Below are positions 36,615 through 46,565 of a stretch of 64,000 bases of DNA, in pieces; the stretch's first letter is position 1; the number at the start of each line of letters is the position of its first letter. Origin of the DNA: Croceivirga sp. (GTDB lineage: Bacteria; Bacteroidota; Bacteroidia; Flavobacteriales; Flavobacteriaceae). The notes below the pieces were generated by a model that worked only from the letters and a program-made list of their open reading frames with translations, did no database searches and was not told the origin of the DNA. Location of the stretch: assembly GCA_028284665.1 (NCBI GenBank), contig JANQRG010000043.1, forward strand, positions 1 to 64,000, given 5' to 3'. A program made the position numbers and the translations under genes.

Positions 36615-38192
36615 TCAATCCTTTTCAATAACCTCTTCCAAAATTCTCCCATCGCTGTCCAGTACAAGATTAACCTCTTCATCACCTTTTTCTAGTTGCA
36701 CCCGATACCTCAAAAAATCCCCTTCTTTCACATAGGCAACACGATCCACTTCAAAGCCCTTATGTCGTTCCAACAGCATACGCTCTACTTCTTCAGGAAG
36801 CGGATCCTGGTAGGGAATGGTGTTGTCAAATCGTCTGGCCGGGATGGCTTCTTGTTTTCGCTCTATGAACTGATTGGGAGCGTTTGGGGTTTTTATTAGA
36901 TCAAAAGCATCGTAAAGTTCGCCGACTGCGGTATAGGATTCAAAGGATAAGCTATCTCCGGCTATTGTAATAACTTGAAACAGTTGGGTGTTTTCCGCCG
37001 CTCTGTCCCTTTCCGCTTCCCAACCTTCCCAGGCATTGGGCCGTAGTCCGTACATTTTTCCCCCACTAACGGAAACCACATATACCGTTCCGGTTTGGTC
37101 CCTAAGATTTACCCCCTCCAATACATTCTCTCCTGGGGAAACCCTGCCTCTGGCATAGCTATGATCGTGTCCTTGCAATACAAGATCTACCTTATATTTA
37201 TCAAAAAGAGGTTTCCAAAGCTCCCGTAGTTTCGGATTATCCCGACCTGCCGAAGCGGAAAACAGCGGATGATGAAAGGTAACCACCTTCCATTTCTGGG
37301 TAGTGGTAGCTAGCACTTCTTCGAGCCATTTGGTCTGTTTTTCGTATTCTTCATTACTGTTAAGCCCGATAATCCTCGTGTCCTGATAGTCCATATAATA
37401 TACCGTCTCTTTCAAACCTTCCGGGCCATTTTGCGGTAGTGTAAATTGCGAATTCCATTGTGCGGACAAGCTCCGGATCCTATTCGCCTGTTCGGTTGCA
37501 TTCAAAGGACGGTATTCATGATTCCCGGGGATCGGAAATGCCGGCAGGGTGGCGTGAATCCAACCTCCTGCATCAAACCATTCCTGCCATTCTTGCTCGC
37601 GATGTGCATTATTCACCAAATCTCCCGCATGGATAATAAAACTGGCATCGGGGGCTTTTTTGTAGCCCTCCCGGATGAGGCGGGACCACAATTCCAAAAT
37701 GAAGTTTTGGGTATCTCCCACATAAAGAAAGGAAAACGACTTGTCTTTAGAAGCACTGGCGGTGCGGAATTGGATCCACTCACTCCAGCGCTTTCCATCG
37801 CCAACACGATAGGCGTAAGTGGTATCAGCTTGTAAATCGGAGAACACTACCGAATGATAGTTAGAAATTAGCCCGGCGGTCAACACTTTAGACCCATCAA
37901 AGGTGGTAGTATTCGCCTTTAACGTCCGTGCGTTACGCCAGAATTTGGGAGCTGCTGTGGCAATGGCAATTTCGGCGAAAGCCGTATCAATTTCAGTGTT
38001 GGTGCGCCAGGTAACACTTGCTGTTGTGGCCGGATTCTCTCCCAGGCTTAAAACAATGCGATCCGGATACCGTGTTGGAGTACTCCATTCCTCCTCAAAT
38101 AAAGGCGCCTCGTATACTCTCGGTTCCTGGGACTGAGCGCCTGGTAGTATCATCAATCCAAATACAATCGACAAAAGAAGTGCTTTGTTCAT
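36615..38192 (-). CDS. Secreted metallophosphoesterase, purple acid phosphatase-like
   Basis: A 525-residue secreted protein (signal peptide ending near GAQSQEPRV). A fibronectin-like N-terminal domain typical of purple acid phosphatases covers about 40-145 (RIVLSLGENPATTASVTWRT, DTTYAYRVGDG). The catalytic metallophosphoesterase domain shows the full ligand set: YVGDTQ, IIHAGDLVNN, PIPGNHEY, VVTFHHPLF and QGHDHSYARG. It hydrolyses phosphate monoesters or diesters outside the cytoplasm. A C-terminal tail of about 60 charged residues follows the domain. The gene is monocistronic and convergent with the oxidoreductase gene. Confidence 0.9.
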   Translation of the reverse strand: MNKALLLSIVFGLMILPGAQSQEPRVYEAPLFEEEWSTPTRYPDRIVLSLGENPATTASVTWRTNTEIDTAFAEIAIATAAPKFWRNARTLKANTTTFDGSKVLTAGLISNYHSVVFSDLQADTTYAYRVGDGKRWSEWIQFRTASASKDKSFSFLYVGDTQNFILELWSRLIREGYKKAPDASFIIHAGDLVNNAHREQEWQEWFDAGGWIHATLPAFPIPGNHEYRPLNATEQANRIRSLSAQWNSQFTLPQNGPEGLKETVYYMDYQDTRIIGLNSNEEYEKQTKWLEEVLATTTQKWKVVTFHHPLFSASAGRDNPKLRELWKPLFDKYKVDLVLQGHDHSYARGRVSPGENVLEGVNLRDQTGTVYVVSVSGGKMYGLRPNAWEGWEAERDRAAENTQLFQVITIAGDSLSFESYTAVGELYDAFDLIKTPNAPNQFIERKQEAIPARRFDNTIPYQDPLPEEVERMLLERHKGFEVDRVAYVKEGDFLRYRVQLEKGDEEVNLVLDSDGRILEEVIEKD

Positions 38193-38332
38193 AGGTAAAT
38201 TTTTAAAATTACGAACCAGCCCAGGAGAATAGGAATTGCCGAAGTTTGATCAGGATGAAAATCAGCACTCCAAATTTAGGGATGGGGTAAATGGCATTTT
38301 GCCATCTATAGTAAAGAACGTGCTTATCGGTA

Positions 38333-39511
38333 TTATTTAAAAGCGGGTATTCCTGTAATGTCCGCTCCGGTAATCAATAAGTGAATATCGTGGGTGCCTT
38401 CATAGGTGATGACACTTTCCAGATTCATCATATGCCGCATTATCGAATATTCTCCAGTGATCCCCATACCTCCCAGGACTTGTCGGGCCTCTCGTGCTAT
38501 TTTTAGAGCCATATCCACGTTATTTCGTTTTGCCATAGAGACCTGGGCAGTAGTGGCTTTCCCTTCATTTTTCAATTGTCCCAGGCGGAAAGCAAGCAGT
38601 TGCGCTTTGGTGATCTCGGTGATCATCTCAGCTAATTTCTTTTGCTGCAACTGGAATCCGGCTATGGGTTTGCCAAATTGGGTGCGTTCCTTGGCATATC
38701 GCAACGCAGTATCATAACAGTCCATGGCTGCTCCGATAGCCCCCCAGGCAATACCATAACGTGCAGAATCCAGGCAGCCCAGCGGAGCGCCCAATCCACT
38801 TTTCCCGGGCAACAGGTTTTCTTTAGGAACTTTTACATTGTCAAAGATCAACTCTCCGGTTGCTGAAGCCCGCAAGGACCATTTATTATGGGTTTCGGGG
38901 GTGCCAAAACCTTCCATGCCACGTTCCACAAGTAAACCATGGATCCGACCTTCTTCATTTTTTGCCCATACCACGGCAACATCTGCGAAAGGAGAATTGG
39001 AGATCCATAGTTTGGCTCCATTCAAAAGATAATGATCCCCCATATCTTTAAATTTACTTTCCATACCCCCGGGGTTCGATCCATGGTTGGGTTCGGTAAG
39101 CCCAAAACACCCCATCCATTCGCCACTGGCTAATTTGGGTAGAAATTTTTTGCGTTGCTCTTCGGTACCATAAGCAAAAATGGGATACATCACCAGAGAA
39201 GATTGCACGGAAGCCGTGGAGCGCACACCGCTGTCACCACGTTCGATCTCTTGCATAATAAGCCCGTAACTTATTTGATCCAATCCGGCACCACCGTATT
39301 CCTCAGGAATATAAGGGCCAAAAGCACCAATTTCAGCTAATCCCTGAATGATTTGCTTTGGAAATTCTGCTTTTTGAGCGTAGTCCTCAATGATAGGAGA
39401 AATATCCCGCTTCACCCACTGGCGGGCGGCGTCTCGCACCAATTTGTGCTCCTCGGACAACAGATCGTCCAGAAGGTAATAATCAGGTGCTTCAAATAGA
39501 TCGGGCTTCAT
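38333..39511 (-). CDS. gcdH: Glutaryl-CoA dehydrogenase
   Basis: A 392-residue flavoprotein of the acyl-CoA dehydrogenase family. The FAD/substrate blocks CFGLTEPNHGSNPGGM and LWISNSPFADVAVVW are present, with an ARYGIAWGAIGAAMDCYDTA helix. The C-terminal catalytic segment TYEGTHDIHLLITGADITG places the base at Glu371. YEGTHDIHALI-type endings are diagnostic for glutaryl-CoA dehydrogenase, which oxidatively decarboxylates glutaryl-CoA to crotonyl-CoA in lysine and tryptophan breakdown. Arg94 in the RGDSGVRSTASVQSSL block fits the glutaryl-binding site. The gene is monocistronic. Confidence 0.93.
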   Translation of the reverse strand: MKPDLFEAPDYYLLDDLLSEEHKLVRDAARQWVKRDISPIIEDYAQKAEFPKQIIQGLAEIGAFGPYIPEEYGGAGLDQISYGLIMQEIERGDSGVRSTASVQSSLVMYPIFAYGTEEQRKKFLPKLASGEWMGCFGLTEPNHGSNPGGMESKFKDMGDHYLLNGAKLWISNSPFADVAVVWAKNEEGRIHGLLVERGMEGFGTPETHNKWSLRASATGELIFDNVKVPKENLLPGKSGLGAPLGCLDSARYGIAWGAIGAAMDCYDTALRYAKERTQFGKPIAGFQLQQKKLAEMITEITKAQLLAFRLGQLKNEGKATTAQVSMAKRNNVDMALKIAREARQVLGGMGITGEYSIMRHMMNLESVITYEGTHDIHLLITGADITGIPAFK

Positions 39512-39567
39512 CAGTATAAATTTTGTCCAAATGTACTAACCAAATATAACATTAGGGATACCTCCTG

Positions 39568-40281
39568 TTACATTTTTAAATAGAAGTCTTTGGTAAGATG
39601 TATATATTCCTGGGTATACACATGGCGTTCGTGTTCAATAACCAATTCCTGAATGGCGGTAGTGTTTTTGTTTCGGGATAGCTGTAGTAAGCTTCTTTTA
39701 AACGAGGCAGTGGGGTTGCCTTTCACGCGAGTGATACGATCGGGATGTAGCCCCTGGTTTGCTGCTAACCTTAAGACAGTTGACTCAGAGGTGTAAGGAA
39801 GGATCATGGCTAACTCTCCATGTGGAGCAAGTAACTTTTTGATCCCTTCAAAGAAAGACGGATAGGGAAGGGATTGATTTTGTCTTGCTGTATCCCTGGC
39901 TACCAAACCACTTGAAACGTCTTCTTTAAAAAAAGGAGGATTGGAAACGATGAGATCATAGGACTCCTCAATTTCTTTAAAGAATTCCTGGAAACTGGCA
40001 TGATAACAGAAGAGTCTATCTGCCCAGGGCGAGGCTTCAAAGTTGGCTACACATTGTTCAAAGGCATCGGTATCAATTTCAATAGCATCAATAACCGAAG
40101 CGGTAGATCGTTGAGCAAGCATTAGGGCAATCAGCCCCGTTCCGGAACCAATATCCAGTATGCTGTTAGGAGTGGCATCCAGGACGGTCCATGCCCCTAA
40201 CAATACACCATCTGTGCCCACTTTCATAGCACAGCGATCCTGATGCAGTGTGAATTCTTTAAACTTAAAAGGCTGTCCCAT
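39568..40281 (-). CDS. trmN6: tRNA1(Val) adenine-37 N6-methyltransferase TrmN6
   Basis: A 237-residue class I SAM-dependent methyltransferase. KFKEFTLHQDRCAMKVGTDG at the start and the SAM loop ILDIGSGTGLIALMLAQRS near 42 are followed by the catalytic SNPPFF near 113. The start motif and length match TrmN6 (YfiC), which methylates A37 of tRNA-Val. The gene shares one base with the stop of rimM, so the two are coupled in the rpsP-rimM operon. A closely related MTase of RNA is the only serious alternative. Confidence 0.9.
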   Translation of the reverse strand: MGQPFKFKEFTLHQDRCAMKVGTDGVLLGAWTVLDATPNSILDIGSGTGLIALMLAQRSTASVIDAIEIDTDAFEQCVANFEASPWADRLFCYHASFQEFFKEIEESYDLIVSNPPFFKEDVSSGLVARDTARQNQSLPYPSFFEGIKKLLAPHGELAMILPYTSESTVLRLAANQGLHPDRITRVKGNPTASFKRSLLQLSRNKNTTAIQELVIEHERHVYTQEYIHLTKDFYLKM

Positions 40282-40811
40282 TAGTCGTTAAGATACAAAT
40301 CCACCAGTCCCTCCGGACTGTCTACATGGATCGTTCGGGTCGTGCGGTCTACTTTTGTAATAATAGCGTCCGATATGGGGAGTAACAGTTGCTTGCCGTC
40401 TTTTTCTGCTTCAAAGAGTGCTTGAGCAGCCGAATCATTTACAGATTGAATTTTTCCGATATCCCCGTACTTCTTGTCCATTAAGGTAAAACCGATCACT
40501 TCGTGATAATAAAATCGGTTGCCGGATAATTCGGGTAAAGCAGATAGTGGTAGAAACAGTTTTTTGCCGAGAAGCTTTTCAGCAGCAGCTTCCTCTGAAA
40601 CGTTTTCAAAAGCGATACGCAGCAAAGCAGACTTATGTAGCTGTGACTTTACAATAAAAAATGGAATCAGATTTTTGTCCAGTTCCACAAAAACCGATTC
40701 CATTTGCTCGTAAATTTCCGGTTCGTCAGTATCTAGTTTCACCAATACCTCTCCCCGAAAACTATATTTTGAAACGACTTTGCCCAGGTAGAAACAATCT
40801 TCCTTACGCAT
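40281..40811 (-). CDS. rimM: Ribosome maturation factor RimM
   Basis: A 176-residue protein with the N-terminal RimM barrel (YLGKVVSKYSFRGEVLVKLDTD) and the C-terminal PRC-barrel region (VIGFTLMDKKYGDIGKIQSV, KQLLLPISDAIITKVD). RimM binds ribosomal protein S19 and assists 16S rRNA processing in late 30S assembly. It lies 12 bases after rpsP, the classic pairing. Confidence 0.96.
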   Translation of the reverse strand: MRKEDCFYLGKVVSKYSFRGEVLVKLDTDEPEIYEQMESVFVELDKNLIPFFIVKSQLHKSALLRIAFENVSEEAAAEKLLGKKLFLPLSALPELSGNRFYYHEVIGFTLMDKKYGDIGKIQSVNDSAAQALFEAEKDGKQLLLPISDAIITKVDRTTRTIHVDSPEGLVDLYLND

Positions 40812-40823
40812 AGCCGTACCGAC

Positions 40824-41477
40824 TTATTCTTTAGGCGCTTCTTCTTCGTTTGTTTCTGCTTCCGAAGATGGAGTCTCTTCTGCAGCGACCTCAGCTTCCG
40901 GCGCTTCTACCTCCTCAGATGGCGTCTCTTCGCTAGCGGCTTCAGTTTCGGTTGCTTCAGCAACTTCAGCAGCAGGTGCTTCTCCTTCAGTCTCAGCGGC
41001 TGCTTCAGCCACCTCTTCTCCTTCAGGTTCCGGTTGTTGTGCAGCAATACGCTTTTCGTTGGCTTCTTTCTCTGCAGCCAATGCTTTAGCTTTGGCTTCC
41101 TGCTCTGCTTTACTTAAACCATCTCTTTTGGCCTGAATAGCAGCTTCTTTTTCTTCCAACCACGCATTGAAACGCTTCTCTGCTTCTGCTTCATCAAAAG
41201 CCCCTTTCTTAACACCTTCTAACAGGTGTTTTTTCATCAAAACTCCTTTGTAACTTAGGATGGCCCTGGCAGTATCGGTAGGTTGTGCTCCGTTGTTCAA
41301 CCATTGTACTGCGTTGTCCACTTTAAGATCAATGGAAGCTGGATTTGTATTAGGATTGTAAGTGCCTAACTTTTCTAAAAATTTACCGTCTCTTTTAGCA
41401 CGGGAATCAGCGGCCACGATCCAATAAAATGGTTTTCCTTTTTTTCCGTGGCGTTGTAGTCGTATTCTAACTGGCAT
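40824..41477 (-). CDS. rpsP: 30S ribosomal protein S16 with long acidic tail
   Basis: A 217-residue protein. The first 85 residues are ordinary S16 ([40 protein letters not shown]). The remaining 130 or so form a helical region (about 105-145, [20 protein letters not shown]) and then an Ala/Glu/Pro-rich tail ([27 protein letters not shown]). Bacterial S16 is usually 75-95 residues, so the tail more than doubles it; long tails on S16 are known in this phylum. It opens the rpsP-rimM-trmN6 operon and has a good promoter at 41561-41590. Confidence 0.96.
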   Translation of the reverse strand: MPVRIRLQRHGKKGKPFYWIVAADSRAKRDGKFLEKLGTYNPNTNPASIDLKVDNAVQWLNNGAQPTDTARAILSYKGVLMKKHLLEGVKKGAFDEAEAEKRFNAWLEEKEAAIQAKRDGLSKAEQEAKAKALAAEKEANEKRIAAQQPEPEGEEVAEAAAETEGEAPAAEVAEATETEAASEETPSEEVEAPEAEVAAEETPSSEAETNEEEAPKE

Positions 41478-41560
41478 ATCACATTAATTTGTAGGGTGCC
41501 CGACCCTGGTTATTAATTCTTTTTTGCGATCAGTAAGCTTAGATGAACTGAAAGCGGATG

Positions 41561-41590
41561 CAAAAATACGGCAAAACTTGAATTCCACAA
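41561..41590 (-). promoter_or_regulatory. Bacteroidota-type promoter of rpsP operon
   Basis: On the minus strand TTG (complement of 41588-41590) is followed by 19 bases and TATTTTTG (complement of 41561-41568). This fits the -33/-7 consensus TTG-N19/20-TAnnTTTG used by the Bacteroidota primary sigma factor. It lies about 85 bases before the rpsP start. Confidence 0.65.
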
Positions 41591-41684
41591 CTTTTCTGCT
41601 CTTTTTTATCGTTAACAATTCGTCATAACTCTTTTTTAGCGGCTATCGGTTTTTAGGTAATTTTATTCCTTCCAAAATTCCTTT

Positions 41685-44600
41685 ATGTACCTCATATTCG
41701 ATACCGAGACCACAGGATTACCGAAACGTTACGATGCCCCAATCACGGACATCGATAACTGGCCGCGCTGCGTGCAAATTGCATGGCAAATGCATGATGC
41801 CATGGGTAACCCCGTGGACCATCAAGAGTATTTGGTACAGCCGGATGGCTTTAATATCCCCTATGAATCGGAGCAAATCCATGGTATTTCAACGGCTCTG
41901 GCCGAAGCGCAAGGCATTCCTTTGGCGGAGGTGTTGGTGAAGTTTAAGGAGGCATTGTCCCAAGCCAAATTTGTGGTTGGGCAAAATGTGGAGTTCGACA
42001 TTAATGTAATGGGGTGTGAATTCTACAGGACCGGAGAGGAAAGTCCTTTGTTGGATCTACCGGTTTTGGATACCTGCACAGAACATACTGCTGAACTCTG
42101 TAAAATTCCGGGAGGGCGGGGAGGAAAATACAAGTTACCTACCTTAACCGAGCTTCACGAATACCTTTTTGGCGAGCCCTTTGCAGAAGCCCATAATGCC
42201 TCAGCGGACGTTGAGGCTACCACACGATGCTTCCTAGAGCTGGTACGGAAAAGACAGTTTACCCATGAACAATTGGATGTGTCGCCGGACTATTTTGCAC
42301 GTTTTTCGGAGGCTAATCCACAAGAAATTGCGCTGGTAGGCCTAACCCATATCAACCTTCGGGAGGCCTCAAAAAGGATTGCCAACTCGAAGCGGGAACA
42401 GGAAAGTGGGGGTATTTCGAAACAAGAACTGGAACGCAATACACGAAGCCTCGAAAATGCAGACTTTGTCCATTTACATAATCATTCTCAGTTCTCCGTC
42501 TTACAATCCACTATGAGTATCCAATCCATTGTACAGCTGGCGGCGGATACCGGAATGCCTGCTGTGGCGCTCACAGACCATGGCAATATGATGGGGGCTT
42601 TTCACTTTGTAAAGGAAGTCAATGCCCATAACAAAAGAATACGACAGGAAAATGAGGCTGCCGTAGCGGATGGAGAACAGGGGAGTGGCCAGGAAATCAT
42701 ACCGATTATTGGATGTGAGTTTTACGTTTGTGAAGATCACAGTAACAAATCCGTCAAGGATTATGGATTTCAAGTCGTGTTTCTGGCCAAAAACAAGGCC
42801 GGCTACCAAAACCTGATCAAGATGGCTTCGCTGGCCTATACGGATGGTTTTTATTATGTGCCGCGAATTGATAAGGAAATTGTTAAACAATACAAGGAAA
42901 ATTTAATTGTACTATCCGGAAATCTATACGGCGAAATACCCTACAAGCTGCTGAATGTAGGGGAAAACCAGGCAGAGGAAGCCCTGCTTTGGTGGAAACA
43001 GGAGTTTGGAGATGATTTTTACCTGGAAGTAATGCGTCATGGCCAGGAAGATGAAGATCGGGTCAACACCGTGTTGCAGCAGTTTTCCGAAAAACACCAG
43101 GTAAAATTGGTAGCCACCAACAACAATTATTACGGCAGCAAAGCGGATGCCGAGGCTCATGATATCTTACTCTGTGTGAAGGATGGTGAAAAAGTAGCGA
43201 CTCCCATTGGCCGAGGAAGAGGGTATCGTTATGGATTGCCTAACCAGGAGTATTATTTTAAGTCTTCTGAAGAAATGAAGCTCCTTTTTAAGGACTTGCC
43301 CGAGGCCATTTTAAACCTCCAGGAAATCGTTGATAAAATCGAGCCTTTTGACTTGGCCCGCGATGTACTGCTACCCAAGTTTGCTATTCCCGAGGCTTTT
43401 ATGGTTGAAGACGACAAGGAAGACGGAGGCAAGCGGGGAGAAAACGCGTATTTGCGACATCTCACTTATGAGGGTGCCAAAGAGCGGTATGGGGAGATTA
43501 CTTCCGAATTGGAAGAACGCATTGACTTTGAATTGCAAACTATTGAAAATTCGGGATATCCTGGCTATTTCTTAATAGTTGAAGACTTTATTCGGGAAGC
43601 GCGAAATATGAGTGTTTCCGTAGGTCCCGGGCGCGGGTCTGCCGCAGGATCTGTGGTAGCCTATTGCTTAAAGATCACCAATATTGACCCCATTAAATAC
43701 GACCTGCTTTTTGAGCGATTCTTAAATCCGGATCGGGTGTCTATGCCGGATATTGATATTGATTTTGACGATGAGGGACGTGGTAAAGTAATGGACTATG
43801 TTATTGAAAAATATGGAGCCAGCCAGGTAGCACAGATCATCACCTATGGCACTATGGCTGCCAAATCTTCGATTCGCGATACTGCTCGTGTTTTGGATCT
43901 GCCTTTAGGCGATGCGGATCGTTTGGCCAAGCTTATCCCCACCATGGGGAAATTGGGCAAAATTTTCGGAAAGGAGGAAGCCGAACTAAAGAAGAAATTC
44001 CGTTCGGAGGATATGTTGAAGATCAATGAGCTGTTGAACATTGCGGAGACGGATGATTTGGAGGGGCGTACGGTGAATATGGCGCGGGTACTGGAAGGTT
44101 CCGTCCGCAACACCGGGATTCACGCTTGTGGGGTGATCATCACTCCGGATGATATTACCAATTTTGTCCCCGTAGCTACCGCAAAGGATTCGGAGTTATA
44201 TGTTACCCAGTTTGATAACGCTGTGGTAGAAGATGCCGGCTTATTAAAAATGGATTTCCTGGGGCTGAAGACCCTTACGCTTATTAAAGACACTGTAAAA
44301 ATAGTAAAGGCTAGAACAGGGGTCACCCTTGTGCCGGATGAGTTTCCGCTGGATGATGAGGAGACCTATGCATTGTTTCAACGGGGGGAAACGGTAGGGA
44401 TCTTTCAATATGAATCTCCGGGGATGCAGAAGCACCTTAAAAACCTTAAACCCACTGTTTTTGATGATCTGATTGCGATGAACGCTCTCTATCGTCCCGG
44501 TCCTATGGAGTACATCCCCAGCTTCATTGCCAGGAAACATGGGCAGGAAGCCATTACCTACGATCTTCCGGAAATGGAGGAGTTTTTAAAGGATACCTAC

Positions 44601-46073
44601 GGCATCACAGTATACCAGGAACAGGTCATGCGGCTTTCTCAGAAACTGGCGGGCTTTTCCAAAGGTGATGCGGATGTGCTTCGAAAAGCAATGGGGAAAA
44701 AGATATTTGCACTACTGCAAAAGTTACGGCCACAATTTTTGGATGGTGGGGAAAAGAACGGTCACCCACGGGATATTCTGGAAAAAATCTGGAAAGACTG
44801 GGAAGCTTTTGCTTCTTATGCCTTTAATAAGAGCCACTCTACCTGTTACGCCTATGTCGCTTATCAAACGGCCTATCTAAAGGCGCATTACCCTTCCGAA
44901 TATATGGCTGCCGTATTGTCTAACAATATGAGTGACATAAAACAGGTAACCTTTTTTATGGAGGAGTGCCGGCGTATGGGTCTGGACGTTTTAGGACCGG
45001 ATGTCAATGAATCGTACTATAAGTTTTCCGTGAATAAGGACAATGCTGTCCGCTTCGGGATGGGAGGTATTAAAGGCGTAGGCCGTGCTGCTGTAGAAGC
45101 GATCGTGGAAGAACGAAAGAAAAATGGTCACTACCGATCGGTCTTTGATATTGCCAAACGGGTAGATTTGAGGGCGGCGAATAAAAAGGCCTTTGAGAAT
45201 TTGGCTCTGGCTGGAGGGTTTGACTCCTTTGGCGCTACCCATCGTGCACAATATTTCCATGAAGAGAGTGATGGAATTTCGTTTTTGGATAAGGTAATTC
45301 GTTACGGTGCCAAATACCAGGAGAATCAAAATTCCTCACAAGTCAGCCTTTTTGGAGACAGTAGTGAAGTACAGATTCCGGAGCCTGTAGTTCCCCCATG
45401 TGAGGGTTGGGGCACCATGGAAAAATTACGGCGGGAAAAAGAGGTGGTTGGGATCTATATTTCCGGGCATCCTTTAGACGACTTTAAAAAAGAGATCGAT
45501 GCATTTTGCAACACCAGCATAGCGGTGTTCAACGAGGATCTTGATACCTATGTCAACAGGGAACTCAGTTTTGCCGGGGTAATCACGGATGTACAACATC
45601 GCATTTCTAAAAACGGGAAAGGTTGGGGATTGTTTACGGTAGAGGATTATACAGATTCCCATGAATTCCGAATATTTGGAGAGGAATATTTGAAATTCCG
45701 GCATTTTTTGATGATCAACGCTTTTGTTCATGTAAAGGTTTTTGTACGAGAAGGGTGGACGAATAGGGAAACTGGTAAAAAGGGAGATCCTCGACTACAA
45801 TACAACGATTTTAAACAGTTGCAGGACGTGATGGACAACTTTGCAAAAAAATTGACGATAAAGCTGGATGTGCAGACCCTACAGGAACAGCGGATTAAAG
45901 CGTTGCAAAATGCTTTGAGCTCCCATAAAGGAAAACATCCTTTGCACTTTGTGATCTATGAGATGGAAGAAGAGATCAAATTAAGTCTATCCAGCAGGAA
46001 ACAAAAAGTAAACATTACCAGTGATCTATTGGATACCCTGGAACAGCAGGAGGTGCATTACAAATTGAATTAG
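41685..46073 (+). CDS. dnaE: Replicative DNA polymerase III alpha subunit with fused DEDDh exonuclease
   Basis: A 1462-residue polymerase. Residues 1-185 form a DnaQ-like proofreading exonuclease with all motifs (YLIFDTETTG, VGQNVEFDINV, AHNASADVEATTR). A short linker leads to the PHP domain (FVHLHNHSQFSVLQSTMS, ALTDHGNMMGAFHFV). The palm contains GPGRGSAAGSVVAYCL and the catalytic acids in SMPDIDIDFDD. Fingers and beta-clamp-binding parts follow (YQEQVMRLSQKLAGFSKGDAD, FNKSHSTCYAYVAYQTAYLK), and the C terminus has an OB-fold (FAGVITDVQHRISKNGKGWG). The size and exonuclease fusion mark it as the replicative enzyme, distinct from the short copy at 30810-33821. Confidence 0.96.
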   Translation: MYLIFDTETTGLPKRYDAPITDIDNWPRCVQIAWQMHDAMGNPVDHQEYLVQPDGFNIPYESEQIHGISTALAEAQGIPLAEVLVKFKEALSQAKFVVGQNVEFDINVMGCEFYRTGEESPLLDLPVLDTCTEHTAELCKIPGGRGGKYKLPTLTELHEYLFGEPFAEAHNASADVEATTRCFLELVRKRQFTHEQLDVSPDYFARFSEANPQEIALVGLTHINLREASKRIANSKREQESGGISKQELERNTRSLENADFVHLHNHSQFSVLQSTMSIQSIVQLAADTGMPAVALTDHGNMMGAFHFVKEVNAHNKRIRQENEAAVADGEQGSGQEIIPIIGCEFYVCEDHSNKSVKDYGFQVVFLAKNKAGYQNLIKMASLAYTDGFYYVPRIDKEIVKQYKENLIVLSGNLYGEIPYKLLNVGENQAEEALLWWKQEFGDDFYLEVMRHGQEDEDRVNTVLQQFSEKHQVKLVATNNNYYGSKADAEAHDILLCVKDGEKVATPIGRGRGYRYGLPNQEYYFKSSEEMKLLFKDLPEAILNLQEIVDKIEPFDLARDVLLPKFAIPEAFMVEDDKEDGGKRGENAYLRHLTYEGAKERYGEITSELEERIDFELQTIENSGYPGYFLIVEDFIREARNMSVSVGPGRGSAAGSVVAYCLKITNIDPIKYDLLFERFLNPDRVSMPDIDIDFDDEGRGKVMDYVIEKYGASQVAQIITYGTMAAKSSIRDTARVLDLPLGDADRLAKLIPTMGKLGKIFGKEEAELKKKFRSEDMLKINELLNIAETDDLEGRTVNMARVLEGSVRNTGIHACGVIITPDDITNFVPVATAKDSELYVTQFDNAVVEDAGLLKMDFLGLKTLTLIKDTVKIVKARTGVTLVPDEFPLDDEETYALFQRGETVGIFQYESPGMQKHLKNLKPTVFDDLIAMNALYRPGPMEYIPSFIARKHGQEAITYDLPEMEEFLKDTYGITVYQEQVMRLSQKLAGFSKGDADVLRKAMGKKIFALLQKLRPQFLDGGEKNGHPRDILEKIWKDWEAFASYAFNKSHSTCYAYVAYQTAYLKAHYPSEYMAAVLSNNMSDIKQVTFFMEECRRMGLDVLGPDVNESYYKFSVNKDNAVRFGMGGIKGVGRAAVEAIVEERKKNGHYRSVFDIAKRVDLRAANKKAFENLALAGGFDSFGATHRAQYFHEESDGISFLDKVIRYGAKYQENQNSSQVSLFGDSSEVQIPEPVVPPCEGWGTMEKLRREKEVVGIYISGHPLDDFKKEIDAFCNTSIAVFNEDLDTYVNRELSFAGVITDVQHRISKNGKGWGLFTVEDYTDSHEFRIFGEEYLKFRHFLMINAFVHVKVFVREGWTNRETGKKGDPRLQYNDFKQLQDVMDNFAKKLTIKLDVQTLQEQRIKALQNALSSHKGKHPLHFVIYEMEEEIKLSLSSRKQKVNITSDLLDTLEQQEVHYKLN

Positions 46074-46144
46074 CATCGATTTTCCCAATGTACTGATAAT
46101 CAAAACAAATGTAACCTATGTAAGGAAAACGGGGGGTAATTGAC

Positions 46145-46152
46145 TAACTTTG
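46145..46152 (+). promoter_or_regulatory. -7 element of trxA promoter
   Basis: TAACTTTG matches the Bacteroidota TAnnTTTG element and lies 23 bases before the trxA start. No good -33 TTG is evident at the usual distance, so the call rests on the -7 match. Confidence 0.45.
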
Positions 46153-46174
46153 CGCAATTCAAAATACACATATA

Positions 46175-46492
46175 ATGGCACTAGAAATAACAGACGCAAC
46201 TTTTGACGAAGTAGTATTAAAAAATGACAAGCCCGTTATGGTAGATTTCTGGGCTGCGTGGTGCGGTCCCTGTCGCATGGTAGGCCCGATCATTGAGGAA
46301 GTAAGCCAGGAATATGATGGTAAGGCTGTTGTAGGCAAGGTAGATGTTGATGCTAATCAACAGTTTGCCGCCAAATACGGCGTTCGTAATATTCCTACCG
46401 TTTTAGTATTCAAAGGTGGGGAAATTGTAAGCCGGCAAGTAGGGGTATCTCCGAAGAAAGCCTATACGGATGCTATTGAAGCAGCGCTATAA
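46175..46492 (+). CDS. trxA: Thioredoxin
   Basis: A 105-residue cytoplasmic thioredoxin with the redox motif WAAWCGPCRM (Cys30, Cys33), the buried Asp in MVDFWA, and the cis-proline region RNIPTVLVFKGGE. It reduces protein disulfides and is recharged by thioredoxin reductase. It lies about 100 bases after dnaE and is closed by its own terminator. Confidence 0.97.
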   Translation: MALEITDATFDEVVLKNDKPVMVDFWAAWCGPCRMVGPIIEEVSQEYDGKAVVGKVDVDANQQFAAKYGVRNIPTVLVFKGGEIVSRQVGVSPKKAYTDAIEAAL

Positions 46493-46518
46493 GGCGTACA
46501 GCTGGCGTTAAAGTTTCG

Positions 46519-46550
46519 AAAAGGCCTGGCATTTGCCAGGCCTTTTTCTT
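46519..46550 (+). terminator. Rho-independent terminator after trxA
   Basis: AAGGCCTGGC and GCCAGGCCTT form a perfect 10-base-pair stem with a short ATTT loop (46521-46542), followed by a T tract. It ends about 16 bases before the start of the DUF58 gene. Confidence 0.9.
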
Positions 46551-46565
46551 TTACTTTTGAGTAGC

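Noticed and set aside
46533-46565. TTG start for the DUF58 protein
   Set aside because: The first codons would lie in the trxA terminator stem. The ATG at 46566 gives the normal family N terminus.
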